DNA from: CAVUCH01 sp963739995
Lineage (GTDB): Bacteria > Acidobacteriota > Vicinamibacteria > Vicinamibacterales > JAENWD01
Assembly: GCA_963739995.1 (NCBI GenBank)
Contig: CAVUCH010000020.1
Span: 62,001 to 126,000 of the forward strand
DNA length: 64,000 bases
Direction: 5' to 3'
Shown piece by piece: positions 8,628 through 16,897 of the stretch. Each line of letters begins with the position of its first letter. The stretch's first letter is position 1. The position numbers and the translations under genes are program-made. The notes beneath the pieces were generated by a model. The model saw only the letters and a list, made by a program, of their open reading frames with translations. It was not told the origin of the DNA and searched no databases.

Positions 8628-9554
8628 ATGGGCGGCCGCGCGGGCGCGCGCCTGCGCGTCCCGCTGCGGCGGGGCGGCACGAAGGGCAGCGGGCGCTTCG
8701 TCGTCATCACGGGGCTGTCCGGGTCGGGCAAGTCGCAGGCGATCCGGGCACTCGAGGACCTCGGCTACTTCTGCGTGGACAACCTTCCGACGATGTTGAT
8801 CCCGACCCTCGCCCAGCTGTCCCTCCAGCCCGGCACCGACCTGCAGAAGGTGGCCATCGTCGCGGATGTGCGGGAGGGCACTTTCCTGTCGCAGTTCCCG
8901 ACCGTGTGGCGACGGCTGAAGCGCATGCCTCGCCTCCAACCGTCGCTGATCTTTCTCGAGGCCACGCACGCAGCGCTGGTGCGGCGCTTCAGCGAAACGC
9001 GGCGGCCGCACCCGCTCGCGGCCGATCGATCGGTGAGCGAAGGAATCCACGACGAGCGCGGACGGCTCGACGTCATCCGCTCGATGGCGGACGCGATCGT
9101 GGACACGTCGGAGCTGACGGTGCACGAGCTGCGCACTCGCTTTCAGTCGTTCGCGCGCGATCAGTCGCAGCGCTCGCCGCTGATCGTGAGCCTCGTCAGC
9201 TTCGGGTACAAGCACGGCCTGCCGCTCGACGCCGACCTCATATTCGACGCGCGATTCCTGCCGAACCCGCACTTCGTGCCGCGCCTCAAACCGCTCACCG
9301 GGCGCGACAAACCGGTCGTGCGGTTCATCGAACGGCACGCGGTCACCCAGGAGTTCGTAGAGAAGCTGTCGGACATGCTGCGGTTCCTCGTGCCACAGTA
9401 CGTGAACGAGGGGAAGAGCTACCTGACGGTCGCCATTGGATGCACCGGCGGACGGCACCGTTCGGTGATGCTGGCAGAAAAGATGCGGCGCGTCGTCTCG
9501 GAACTCGACGGCGTCAAGGTCAGCGTGCGGCACAAGGATCTGGAGCATGGATGA
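8628..9554 (+). CDS. rapZ: RapZ-type nucleotide-binding protein
   Basis: This belongs to the RapZ/YvcJ P-loop family. In enterobacteria RapZ guides RNase E to the GlmZ small RNA and so controls amino-sugar synthesis; in other phyla the target is not known. It has 308 residues, with Walker A GLSGSGKS (29-36), the signature RALEDLGYFCVDNLPTML, and the C-terminal GCTGGRHRS motif that binds RNA and a sugar phosphate in E. coli. It starts right at the hprK stop. An N-terminal basic extension of about 20 residues is slightly longer than usual. Confidence 0.94.
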   Translation: MGGRAGARLRVPLRRGGTKGSGRFVVITGLSGSGKSQAIRALEDLGYFCVDNLPTMLIPTLAQLSLQPGTDLQKVAIVADVREGTFLSQFPTVWRRLKRMPRLQPSLIFLEATHAALVRRFSETRRPHPLAADRSVSEGIHDERGRLDVIRSMADAIVDTSELTVHELRTRFQSFARDQSQRSPLIVSLVSFGYKHGLPLDADLIFDARFLPNPHFVPRLKPLTGRDKPVVRFIERHAVTQEFVEKLSDMLRFLVPQYVNEGKSYLTVAIGCTGGRHRSVMLAEKMRRVVSELDGVKVSVRHKDLEHG

Positions 9555-9640
9555 AAGGGCATCGATTGGACGAGGGCAGGCGCCAGATTCCGGACTTCAG
9601 GCTCGTGGGCATGGCGTGCCTCCGGATGTGAGCGCCATCT

Positions 9641-9672
9641 CGCCTGGAGCCCGGAGCCTGGAGCCTGGAGCC
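9641..9672. repeat. GGAGCCTGGAGCC short tandem repeat
   Basis: Between rapZ and the EIIA gene the unit GGAGCCT/C repeats four times in a row after TCGCCT. A second, slightly degenerate copy lies at 61545-61574, upstream of the M24 peptidase gene, with the same TCGCCTGGAGCC entry. Both lie 5' of a coding start. This is a dispersed intergenic repeat of unknown role. Confidence 0.8.
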
Positions 9673-9686
9673 AGCGGGAGTCACGA

Positions 9687-10097
9687 GTGATCGGCGTCGT
9701 GGTGGTCACCCACGGTCAGCTCGCGACCGAGCTGGTGAACGCGGCCGAGACGATCGTCGGCGATCAGCCCAGGTTTGCTGCCGTGTCGATTGGCTGGCAC
9801 GACGCCGTAGAGCTCGCGCGGGAGGATCTCGCGCAGGCGATCGCGCGCGTGGATTCCGGGAGCGGCGTGATCGTGCTCACGGACATGTTCGGCGGCACGC
9901 CGTCGAACCTCGCGATTACGTTTCTCGCCGAAGGCCGCGTGGAGGTCATCACGGGCGTGAACCTGCCGATGCTGCTGAAGCTGGCTGGCACGCGCGAGGT
10001 CGCCGATCTGCGTGAGCTGGCGCGCCGCATACGCGAAGACGGGCGTACGGGCATCTGGGTCGCCTCGGACCTGCTGCGCGGCGAAGGGCGCGCCTGA
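9687..10097 (+). CDS. PTS EIIA component, mannose family
   Basis: This 136-residue phosphocarrier has the EIIA-Man fold. The phospho-accepting His9 lies in VVVVTHGQLA, and the motif VLTDMFGGTPSNLA is conserved. The start is a GTG with a GGGAG ribosome site just upstream. In a transport PTS it would pass phosphate to an EIIB/EIIC/EIID permease, but none of those genes is here. Its place between rapZ and HPr suggests a regulatory relay; that role is inferred. Confidence 0.92.
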   Translation: MIGVVVVTHGQLATELVNAAETIVGDQPRFAAVSIGWHDAVELAREDLAQAIARVDSGSGVIVLTDMFGGTPSNLAITFLAEGRVEVITGVNLPMLLKLAGTREVADLRELARRIREDGRTGIWVASDLLRGEGRA

Positions 10098-10099
10098 TT

Positions 10100-10378
10100 A
10101 TGGTGTCGCGCGAGGTCAGCATCAGCAACCCGCTGGGCATGCACGCGCGCGCTGCCGCCCGCTTCGTCCACGCTGCCACGGCGTTCCGGTCGCAGGTGCG
10201 CGTCAGCCGCGGTAGCCGCGTGACCGACGGAAAGAGCATCATGGGAATCCTGCTGCTCGCGGCGGCCCGGGGCACGGCACTGACGATCGCCACCGAGGGA
10301 CCGGACGAGCGCGAGGCGCTCGATGCGCTGTGCGGCCTGGTTCAATCGGGGCTGGGAGAAGATCCATGCAGCGCCTGA
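10100..10378 (+). CDS. Phosphocarrier protein HPr
   Basis: HPr carries phosphate from EI to EIIA. At 92 residues it is the usual size. His15 lies in NPLGMHARAA and the regulatory Ser46 in DGKSIMGIL, so both the PEP-dependent site and the HprK site are present. It starts two bases after the EIIA stop and its 3' end overlaps the EI start by 13 bases. This HPr could sense metabolic state through HprK, as in other Gram-negative bacteria with incomplete PTS. Confidence 0.95.
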   Translation: MVSREVSISNPLGMHARAAARFVHAATAFRSQVRVSRGSRVTDGKSIMGILLLAAARGTALTIATEGPDEREALDALCGLVQSGLGEDPCSA

Positions 10379-12162
10379 AGGGCGTCGCGGTCACCGACGG
10401 CGCTACAGCGGGACGGGCCGTGCTGCTCACGCACAGGGGACGGGCCCTGCGGTTCCCCGTTCCGCCGGAGCAGGTGGAGCGGGAGGTGGAGCGCCTGCAG
10501 CAGTCCCGCGATCGGTCGAGGGTGCAGCTCGAGGGCATCACCGCCCGCATCAGCCACGGCCTCGGGTCTGAGCTCGCGCCGCTCTTCGAGGCACAACTCC
10601 TGATTCTCGACGATCCGATGCTGCTCGGCCGCGCCCTGACCCTCATTCGCGAGGAACGCGTCAATGCCGAGTGGGCCGTCCATCGCGCGTTCGAGGAAAT
10701 CGAGCAGGTCTTCGACGCCATCGAGGACCCGTACCTGCGGGAGCGGAAGGGCGACGTCGAGGACGTCGTGGGACGCCTCCGCATGAACCTGCGGCAGGGC
10801 AGCGTGGCCGCCCACACGCTGCTGCGCCACATCGAAGGGCCGTTCGTGCTCGTCGCCGACGAGTTGTCGCCGTCCATGGCGGCCCAGATCGACTGGACGC
10901 GCGTGCGCGGGTTTGCGATGGACGCCGGCAGCCGCACATACCACACCGCCATCCTCGCGCGCTCGCTCCAGATTCCGGCGATCGTCGGACTGCACGACGC
11001 GACGACCCGCGTGAGGGCCGGCGAGATGGTGGTAATCGATGGCGCGACCGGCGAGCTGATCGTCGATCCAGCACCGGACGTCCTCCGCGCCGCGCTCGCC
11101 CGGCACGACCAGCCCGACACCGCTCCCGCTGCCGTCGCCCTGCTCGAGGGGCCCGCGACGACGCAGGACGGCGTCCGCATCCGCATCGAAGCCAACGTGG
11201 ACTTGCCCGACGACACGGCCATCGCTCGCGGATACGGCGCCGACGGGATCGGGCTGTTCCGGTCGGAGGTCCTTCTGGGCGCGGATCGCGTCGACGCCGT
11301 CAGCGAGGATCAGCAATACGAGGCCTACCGGCAGATCGTCGAAGGGATGTCGCCGAAGCCGGTCACGATCCGCACGCTGGATCTCGACGAGCACCGCTCG
11401 TTCCGGCGGTTCGCCCCAGGCGAGGTCGAACGCCGGACCGCCGAACGACGAACTCCGCTCGGTCTGCGCGGGTTGCGCCTGAGCCTTTCGAGGAGCGCAG
11501 CCTTCAAACAGCAGTTGCGGGCGATGCTGCGCGCGGGCGCCCATGGGCAGTTACGCGTCCTGCTGCCATTCGTCTCGAGCGTCGAAGAGGTGCGCGCCGC
11601 CCGCGGCCTGCTTCGCGAAGTGGCCCGGGAGCTCGACGGTGGGCGCCCGGCGGCGGCAGTGCAGGTCGGGGTGATGATCGAGATGCCGGCGGCGGCACTC
11701 ACCGCAGACCTGCTGGCGCGCGAGGTCGACTTCCTTGCGATCGGCACCAACGACCTGATCCAGTACACGCTCGCGGTTGATCGTACGGATGAGCGGGTTG
11801 CCCATTTATATCAGCCTCTGCACCCCGCGATCCTCCGGCTGCTGCGCCTCGTGCGCCGGGCCGCTGCGCGTGCGGGTGTCCCGCTGTCGGTGTGCGGGGA
11901 GATGGCATCCGATCCCTCGCTGCTCGCCGTGCTCATCGGGCTGGGGCTGACGGAATTCAGCATGACGCCGGCGGCGATCCCGGCCGCGCGGCACCTGGTC
12001 GGGTCGGTGCACGCGGCCCGCCTCCGCACCACAGTCAGCCGCGCGCTCCAACTCGGCACAATTCAGGAAATAGAAGCCTATCTCGAGGAAACGGCCGGCC
12101 TTGCGCAACCCGGCATGCCGCTCGTCGGGCGCGCCCCAGGAAACGAGAGGAGCAGACCGTGA
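10366..12162 (+). CDS. ptsI: Phosphoenolpyruvate-protein phosphotransferase (PTS enzyme I)
   Basis: Enzyme I takes phosphate from PEP and passes it to HPr. I chose the ATG at 10366 (MQRLKGVAVTDGATAGRA) over an upstream in-frame ATG buried in HPr, because the family starts with this segment. That gives 598 residues. The phosphohistidine lies in GSRTYHTAILARS (His193). The PEP-binding barrel has GADGIGLFRSEVLL and IGTNDLIQYTLAVDR, and the catalytic Cys is in VPLSVCGEMASDP. All key residues are intact. The stop overlaps the start of the cupin gene (GTGA). Confidence 0.95.
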   Translation: MQRLKGVAVTDGATAGRAVLLTHRGRALRFPVPPEQVEREVERLQQSRDRSRVQLEGITARISHGLGSELAPLFEAQLLILDDPMLLGRALTLIREERVNAEWAVHRAFEEIEQVFDAIEDPYLRERKGDVEDVVGRLRMNLRQGSVAAHTLLRHIEGPFVLVADELSPSMAAQIDWTRVRGFAMDAGSRTYHTAILARSLQIPAIVGLHDATTRVRAGEMVVIDGATGELIVDPAPDVLRAALARHDQPDTAPAAVALLEGPATTQDGVRIRIEANVDLPDDTAIARGYGADGIGLFRSEVLLGADRVDAVSEDQQYEAYRQIVEGMSPKPVTIRTLDLDEHRSFRRFAPGEVERRTAERRTPLGLRGLRLSLSRSAAFKQQLRAMLRAGAHGQLRVLLPFVSSVEEVRAARGLLREVARELDGGRPAAAVQVGVMIEMPAAALTADLLAREVDFLAIGTNDLIQYTLAVDRTDERVAHLYQPLHPAILRLLRLVRRAAARAGVPLSVCGEMASDPSLLAVLIGLGLTEFSMTPAAIPAARHLVGSVHAARLRTTVSRALQLGTIQEIEAYLEETAGLAQPGMPLVGRAPGNERSRP

Positions 12163-12507
12163 GCCAGACGGTGACACGCGTGGAGAAACCCTGGGGCTAC
12201 GAGCTCCATTGGGCGAAGACGGACCGCTACGTCGGCAAGCTGATTCACATCAACGCCGGCCACGCCCTCAGCCTGCAGTATCACATTCTCAAGGACGAGA
12301 CGATCTTCCTGTGGGCAGGGAAGCTGCTCTTCGAAATCAAGGAAGGGGAAGAGCTGAAGCAGTACCGAGGTGTCACCGGGACAACCGTTCCACGTCACAC
12401 CGGGCACCGTACACCGCATGACGGCGATCGAGGACTGCGACGTATTCGAGGTGTCGACGCCGGAACTGGACGATGTCGTTCGGCTGGAGGATCGATACGG
12501 TCGGTGA
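12159..12507 (+). CDS. Cupin-domain protein, mannose-6-phosphate isomerase-like (frameshifted)
   Basis: This is a single small beta-barrel cupin, about 115 residues if repaired. The first part reads MSQTVTRVEKPWGYELHW with metal-ligand candidates in HALSLQYH; the second part, PGQPFHVTPGTVHRM, follows one base out of frame. One extra C after AGTAC near 12365-12366 explains the break. Without it the frame joins as KQYEVSPGQPFHVTPG, a normal cupin sequence. The GTG start overlaps the EI stop. The family includes sugar-phosphate isomerases and non-enzymatic cupins, so the substrate is unknown. The frameshift may be a sequencing error. Confidence 0.75.
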
Positions 12508-12518
12508 CGCGGCCGGGA

Positions 12519-12598
12519 CCGAAGTCCATGACTCCATATCGAGAGTCAAGGCTCCACACCGAGAGCCAACGCTCCACATGGGGAGTCAAGGCTCCACA
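12519..12598. repeat. Four tandem copies of a 20 bp repeat
   Basis: Four adjacent 20-base units (12519-12538, 12539-12558, 12559-12578, 12579-12598) follow the consensus TGTGGAGCCTTGACTCTCGR on the minus strand. The two middle/outer pairs differ at only a few positions, and the first unit is the most diverged. The period is not a multiple of three and the units lie between the cupin stop and the ssb stop, so they are not coding. Role unknown. Confidence 0.85.
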
Positions 12599-12628
12599 TG
12601 AAGAACTGCCGATGAGCGGGCAATCCGG

Positions 12629-12702
12629 CCGGGGCGCTTCGGCCCCGGCCCTACCTGTTCAAGACGTCACGCTCGGTCTAGGTTCGGGCCGAAGCGCCCC
12701 GG
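12629..12702. repeat. Palindromic repeat with CCGGGGCGCTTCGGCCCCGG core
   Basis: The 20-mer CCGGGGCGCTTCGGCCCCGG (12629-12648) is a 7 bp hairpin with a 6-base loop. Bases 12686-12702 are the exact reverse complement of 12629-12645, so the two also form a larger 17 bp stem. The same 20-mer, reversed, occurs at 61460-61479. It lies between the convergent cupin and ssb genes and could act as a two-way terminator, though no T-run is present. Confidence 0.8.
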
Positions 12703-12719
12703 GACGAGGCTCTCTCAGC

Positions 12720-13154
12720 TCAGAACGGGATGTCATCCTCTGGCATGTCGGCGGGTTCGTTCATCGGGGTCGGCGAGCCGCCATAGTCGCGGTCGGGTCC
12801 GCCGGACCGACCGCCGCCGCCACCGCTGCTCCCGAGCAGGGTCACGCGATCCGCTTTGATCTCTGTCGTGTAGCGCTTATTGCCGTCCTTGTCGTCCCAC
12901 TGCCGGGTCTCAATCCGCCCTTCGATGGCTATCTGCTTGCCCTTTGTGAGGTACTGCCCCAGCGCCTCTGCGGTCTTGCCCCAGACGACGACCCGGTGCC
13001 ATTCGGTCTTCTCCTGCCGCTGGCCCTCTTTGTCTTTCCAGTTTTCGGTCGTCGCAAGGTTCAGTGTTGCCACCGCCTGCCCGCCTGCCGTGTGCCGAAC
13101 CTCGGCGTCACGGCCAAGGTTTCCGACCAGGATCACCCTATTCACGCTGCCCAT
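12720..13154 (-). CDS. ssb: Single-stranded DNA-binding protein
   Basis: SSB coats single-stranded DNA during replication and repair. It has 144 residues. The OB-fold begins MGSVNRVILVGNLGRDAEVRHT and carries the standard aromatic and basic residues (TEWHRVVVWGKTAE, EGRIETRQWDDKDG). A Gly-rich linker follows from about 110, and the acidic tip DDIPF that recruits partner proteins ends the chain. The gene is the last of the tol-pal run, 31 bases after the cpoB stop, an unusual neighbour for ssb but one that fits a shared transcript. Confidence 0.96.
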   Translation of the reverse strand: MGSVNRVILVGNLGRDAEVRHTAGGQAVATLNLATTENWKDKEGQRQEKTEWHRVVVWGKTAEALGQYLTKGKQIAIEGRIETRQWDDKDGNKRYTTEIKADRVTLLGSSGGGGGRSGGPDRDYGGSPTPMNEPADMPEDDIPF

Positions 13155-13185
13155 CGGAGCCCGCCCTTTCTCATGCCGCGCGTCG

Positions 13186-14068
13186 TCAGCGCGTCCGCCG
13201 GTTCAAACGATCCAGGCCCTGCCTGGCGATTCGGCCAGCATCGCTGTCCGGGTAGTTCTTCGTTACGAATTCGAACGCCTCGCGCGCCTTGTCCGGCTGC
13301 CCGAGCCTGTCATAGCTGATACCGACCTTGTACCACGCTTCCGGCAGGATATTGCTGGACGGGTAGTCGCGGATGACGCGCTCGTACGCCGCGGCCGCAT
13401 CTCGATACTTGCTGTCGCCCGCAAACGACTCTCCGATGTAGTACCTGCGCATCGTCCGCCAACTCCGACTTGGGGTACGTCTTGAGGTATGTCTCGAAGC
13501 CCTGGATCGCAAGCGACCACTGCCCGGCGGTGTAGTCCGCGTAGGCGGTCTCGTACAACCGTCGCGGCGTCATGCCGGTCGCACCAGTGCCAGCCGACGG
13601 CGCAGGAGGGATCCCGGCCGCACCGGCTGAGGGCGCCGCCGCGGCGGCGCCACCCTCAGATGCCGGATCGGTTGGAGTCTCGCCGGGCACGCTCGTCGTC
13701 GGCGGAGTGGCTTGCGGGATGGCGTCGCGCAACCCTTCCACGTCCTGCGAGAGCGACGTGAGCCGGACATTCGTCTCGTCCAGCTTCTCGCGGAGCACGC
13801 GAATGTCGGACCCGACGGTGTCGACCTGCAGCTTCTGGTCGGCGAACGCCTTGCGCGTCACGCCAGACTGCTCGTCGATGCGCGCCGTGACGCCCTTGAT
13901 CGCCTCGGCGAGCGTTGCGAGCAACTGCTGCAGCTGCTGCGACTGCTCCTGGAGCATGCGTATGTCGGCCATCATCTGCTCGTGCTCGCGATTCGGAGCA
14001 GCGTAGGCGGGCAGGGCGAGCGACGGCACGAGTAGAACGGCGACGAAAAGCGGCCAGGCCTTGCGCAT
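13186..14068 (-). CDS. cpoB: Tol-Pal system protein CpoB/YbgF (frameshifted)
   Basis: CpoB is a periplasmic coordinator of Tol-Pal and peptidoglycan synthesis. I chose the start at 14068 (MRKAWPLFVAVLLVPSLALPAYA, a clear signal peptide) because an AAGGAG site lies upstream. A coiled coil (about 25-110) is followed by an Ala/Pro linker and C-terminal TPR repeats (YETAYADYTAGQWSLAIQGF; YRDAAAAYERVIRDYPSSNI). The frame breaks at 13444-13445, where removing one C after AGTAC joins ELADDAQ to YYIGESF. It lies just after pal, as expected. The break is probably a sequencing error. Confidence 0.85.
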
Positions 14069-14085
14069 GACGGGATCTCCTTCGA

Positions 14086-14664
14086 TCACTTCGCGGTCAC
14101 GACGAAGTGGGCCCGGCGGTTCTTCGACCAGGCTTCCTCACTGTGGCCGGGGTCGAACGGGAATTCCTTGCCGTAACTCACGGTCTTGACCCGTTCGGCC
14201 GGAATGCCGAGCGATACCAGGTAATTGCGTGCCGCGATCGCCCGGCGTTCGCCGAGCGCGAGATTGTACTCAGCGGTGCCGCGCTCGTCGCAGTGGCCCT
14301 CGATGCTGATCTGCCAGGTTCCATAGCGGCGCAACAGGTCGGCATTGGCCTGCAGCACCTTCTGGCCCTCGGCGTCCACTTCGGCCGCGTCAAGGCTGTA
14401 GAACACCGGCTTCAGGGGGGATCTACGATTGATGTCGTCGATGGAACCCGCGGCGATCGAATCCTCGGCAACGGGCTCGGCCGGCACGCTCGTGGGCTCC
14501 GGCGCAGGCGCGGGAGGCTCGGGCGGCGGCGTCACGATGGTGGAGGGCGGGGGAGGCGGAATGGGCCGCGCGACGGGAGGCGTCTTTTTCCCGCACGCAC
14601 CGGCAGCCATGGTGACGAGCAACAGCAACAGGGACGCAGTCCTGCGGACCGACAGTGTATTCAT
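14086..14664 (-). CDS. pal: Peptidoglycan-associated lipoprotein Pal
   Basis: Pal anchors the outer membrane to peptidoglycan. I start it at 14664 (MNTLSVRRTASLLLLLVTMAAGAC), where a GAGGAG site lies upstream and a lipobox-like AAGAC follows the hydrophobic stretch. A Pro-rich linker leads to the OmpA-like domain, with FYSLDAAEVDAEGQKVLQANADLL, ISIEGHCDERGTAEYNLALGERRA and the typical final VVTAK. The peptidoglycan-binding Asp and Arg positions are present. It sits between tolB and cpoB in the standard order. Confidence 0.94.
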   Translation of the reverse strand: MNTLSVRRTASLLLLLVTMAAGACGKKTPPVARPIPPPPPSTIVTPPPEPPAPAPEPTSVPAEPVAEDSIAAGSIDDINRRSPLKPVFYSLDAAEVDAEGQKVLQANADLLRRYGTWQISIEGHCDERGTAEYNLALGERRAIAARNYLVSLGIPAERVKTVSYGKEFPFDPGHSEEAWSKNRRAHFVVTAK

Positions 14665-14684
14665 CGCGTGTCCTCTCCTCGCGC

Positions 14685-16059
14685 TCATTTCGACCAATCA
14701 GGGGTGTAGTTGTTTCCGGCCTTCGTGACCTGCCGCAGGCCCTTGCCGTCGCGGCCGATCGTGAACACCTGCGTCTTGCCGGCACGCGTCGACGTAAAGG
14801 CGAGGTGCCGCCCGTTCGGCGAATAGCTCGGGCTCTCGTTGCTGCCTTCGCCGAACGTGATCTGCCGCGTCTCGCCGCTGGCGAAGTCGTAGATCTTGAT
14901 GTCGTACCCCGGCCCCGTCCGGCACACGAACGCGAGCTCGTTGAACGGGGCAGGTGACCAGGTGGCGCGGTCGCAGTACCGACTCGGATGTCACGCGCCG
15001 GAGGTTGAGGCCGTCAGCGCCCATGACGTAGATTTGCGGCGACCCGGTACGGTCGGTGGTGAAGGCGATCTGTGCGCCGGTCGGAGACCAGGTCGGCGTC
15101 GTGTCAATCGCCGGGTTGTTCGTGATCCGGCGGATGTTCGACCCGTCGCGGTTTGCCACGTAGAGCTCGGGGTTGCCGTCACGGCTCGAGGTGAACGCGA
15201 TGCGGGTGCCGTCGGGCGACCACGCCGGGAGCCAGTTCTGGGTGCCGCTCGCAGCCATCGGCGTCTGCAGCGTCCCTTGATAGATCAGCGAGACGTAAAT
15301 GTCCGGGTAGCCGCGCCTGTAGGAGGTGTACGCAATGGAGCGTGCGTCGGGCGACCACGTGGGCATGATGTTCAGCGCACGGTTCACCGTGACACGACGC
15401 TGGTTGGCCCCATCGTAGTCGGCTATGTAGACCTCCTTCACCTCACGACGCTCCACCGTGCCCTGCACCCGCTCGCCGTCCCGATCCGACGAGAAGGTGA
15501 GCTTCGTCCGTGCGACGCCGCGCAGCGCGCGCTGCTGCTGGTGCACCTCGTCCGACACCGTGTGCGCGAAGAAGCGGGGATTGCTCGCCGGGCCGCTGTA
15601 CTCCCGGTCGAATACCGACTGCCGCGAGCGAACGTTGAACAGCCGCACTTCGAGGCGAATGCCGTTGGCGGTCTTCTGAACGGTGCCGATCACGAGACCG
15701 TCCGCGCCCAGCTCGCGCCACCGATCGAAGGGGACGTCCGAGAGCGAGCGTGCGGGTGGAATGGACGCGTAAGTATCACGTGGAATGAGGTAGAACTCCC
15801 GCTCGAAGCCGAGGTCCTCCCACAAGACCGACGCGATGGTCTTTGCCCCGGCCGCCGTCTCGGGGTCTGGCGAGAGCGCGATGAAATCCGGAACGGCGTA
15901 CCTCGGTGGGGCCCCGGGCTCGCCGGTGATGCTCAGTTCGATTTCGGACTGCTGCGCTGGCGGCTGCTGCCCGGCGGGCGGCGGTGTCTGGATGGATGCG
16001 CCGACGGCGGCGCCTGCGAGACCGAGCACAAGGACGAGTAGCGTTGGTTTATGCGGCAT
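14685..16059 (-). CDS. tolB: Tol-Pal system beta-propeller protein TolB (frameshifted)
   Basis: TolB is the periplasmic propeller that links Pal to the inner-membrane Tol complex. The N-terminal signal segment (LLVLVLGLAGAAVGAS), the TolB N-terminal domain and several WD40-like blades (MPTWSPDARSIAYTS, LPAWSPDGTRIAFTSSRDG, TPTWSPTGAQIAFTTDRTG) are in one frame. The last blades (SPSYSPNGRHLAFTSTRAGK ... NNYTPDWSK) are in another. One extra C after AGTAC at 14979-14980 accounts for this; removing it gives SESYCDRATWSPAPFNELAF. The start overlaps the stop of the TonB-like gene (TGATG). Confidence 0.9.
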
Positions 16060-16835
16060 CAGTGCTCGTACCGAAATATCAGATGGACGGTCAGGTCGTT
16101 CTCAGTGTATTGCCCCGGCAGAGGCGGCAACTGCCGCGTGACGAGCAGGGCGCGCTGCGCGGTCTGATCGAGCGCAAAGAAACCGCTCGGACGCTCGACC
16201 TCCACATTGGTAATGCGCCCATCCCGCTGGATCGTGAATTTGACGATGGTCTGTCCGGCGACCTGCTGTTTCGACGACCAGTTCCGCTGTATCAGCTGCA
16301 GCATCGTGGTCAGATACTCGGGGCAGCAGAAGTTGCCGACATCGAGGTAACCGCCCGTCCCGCCGCCTCCAGTAGTCAAGCCGAACCCGACTCCTCGCGC
16401 GCCTGTTTCAGCCACGGCCGACCCTTCCTGCGGTTCGGCTCCACGGGTCGGTGTTCGGGACGTCGCCTCTGGAGGCGCTGTCTTCACCGGGGTCTTGGGC
16501 GTAGCCGGGCGCGCGCGTTCCGAGGGAAGCGTCATTTCGGGCGTTCTTGGCGCGGGGGCCGTCACTGCGGCACGCCGAGGCGCCTCTTCCGGAGCAGGGG
16601 CCTGCACAGGACGGCCGCCCATCGGCGTCATGCCCCCGGCACGAGGTCCGGGCGCGCCCCCAAGACTGATCTGCATCACGTTGCGCTCCGCTTCGTGCGG
16701 GGGCGTCAGGGACGGCATCAGGAAAAACGCCATCAACAGGACGGCATGAGCCAGCAGCGACAGCATCACCGTCCGGCTCATGCCGCGCGGCTGACGCATC
16801 CGATCGGAGAGGATGTCGGCTACGGCTTCCATCAT
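16059..16835 (-). CDS. TonB-family protein acting in the TolA position
   Basis: This 258-residue energy-transducing protein has one N-terminal transmembrane helix (about 21-41), a Pro/Ala/Thr-rich periplasm-spanning stretch (about 50-150) and a C-terminal TonB domain (LIQRNWSSKQQVAGQTIVKFTIQRDGRITNVEV). It lies between tolR and tolB, exactly where TolA sits in proteobacteria, and lacks the long Ala/Lys/Glu helix of TolA. I therefore infer it acts as TolA here. A Cys pair (FCCPEYL) ahead of the TonB domain is unusual. Confidence 0.85.
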   Translation of the reverse strand: MMEAVADILSDRMRQPRGMSRTVMLSLLAHAVLLMAFFLMPSLTPPHEAERNVMQISLGGAPGPRAGGMTPMGGRPVQAPAPEEAPRRAAVTAPAPRTPEMTLPSERARPATPKTPVKTAPPEATSRTPTRGAEPQEGSAVAETGARGVGFGLTTGGGGTGGYLDVGNFCCPEYLTTMLQLIQRNWSSKQQVAGQTIVKFTIQRDGRITNVEVERPSGFFALDQTAQRALLVTRQLPPLPGQYTENDLTVHLIFRYEH

Positions 16836-16897
16836 CTAGTCGGCAGAGCTTCTTCGCGGACGGTCGGTTGCACAAGCACGCGAAACCCAGTGGATGG

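Noticed and set aside
7566..9548. 660-codon minus-strand frame opposite hprK and rapZ
   Set aside because: Same artefact; it spans two well-supported genes and shows no recognisable domain.
12519..12598. Tandem 20 bp repeats as a CRISPR array
   Set aside because: The units abut with no spacers and no cas genes are present.
12159..16059. Gene decay (true pseudogenes) in cupin, cpoB and tolB
   Set aside because: Each has a single-base lesion at the same AGTACC context and otherwise perfect coding sequence on both sides, which fits sequencing error better than decay.
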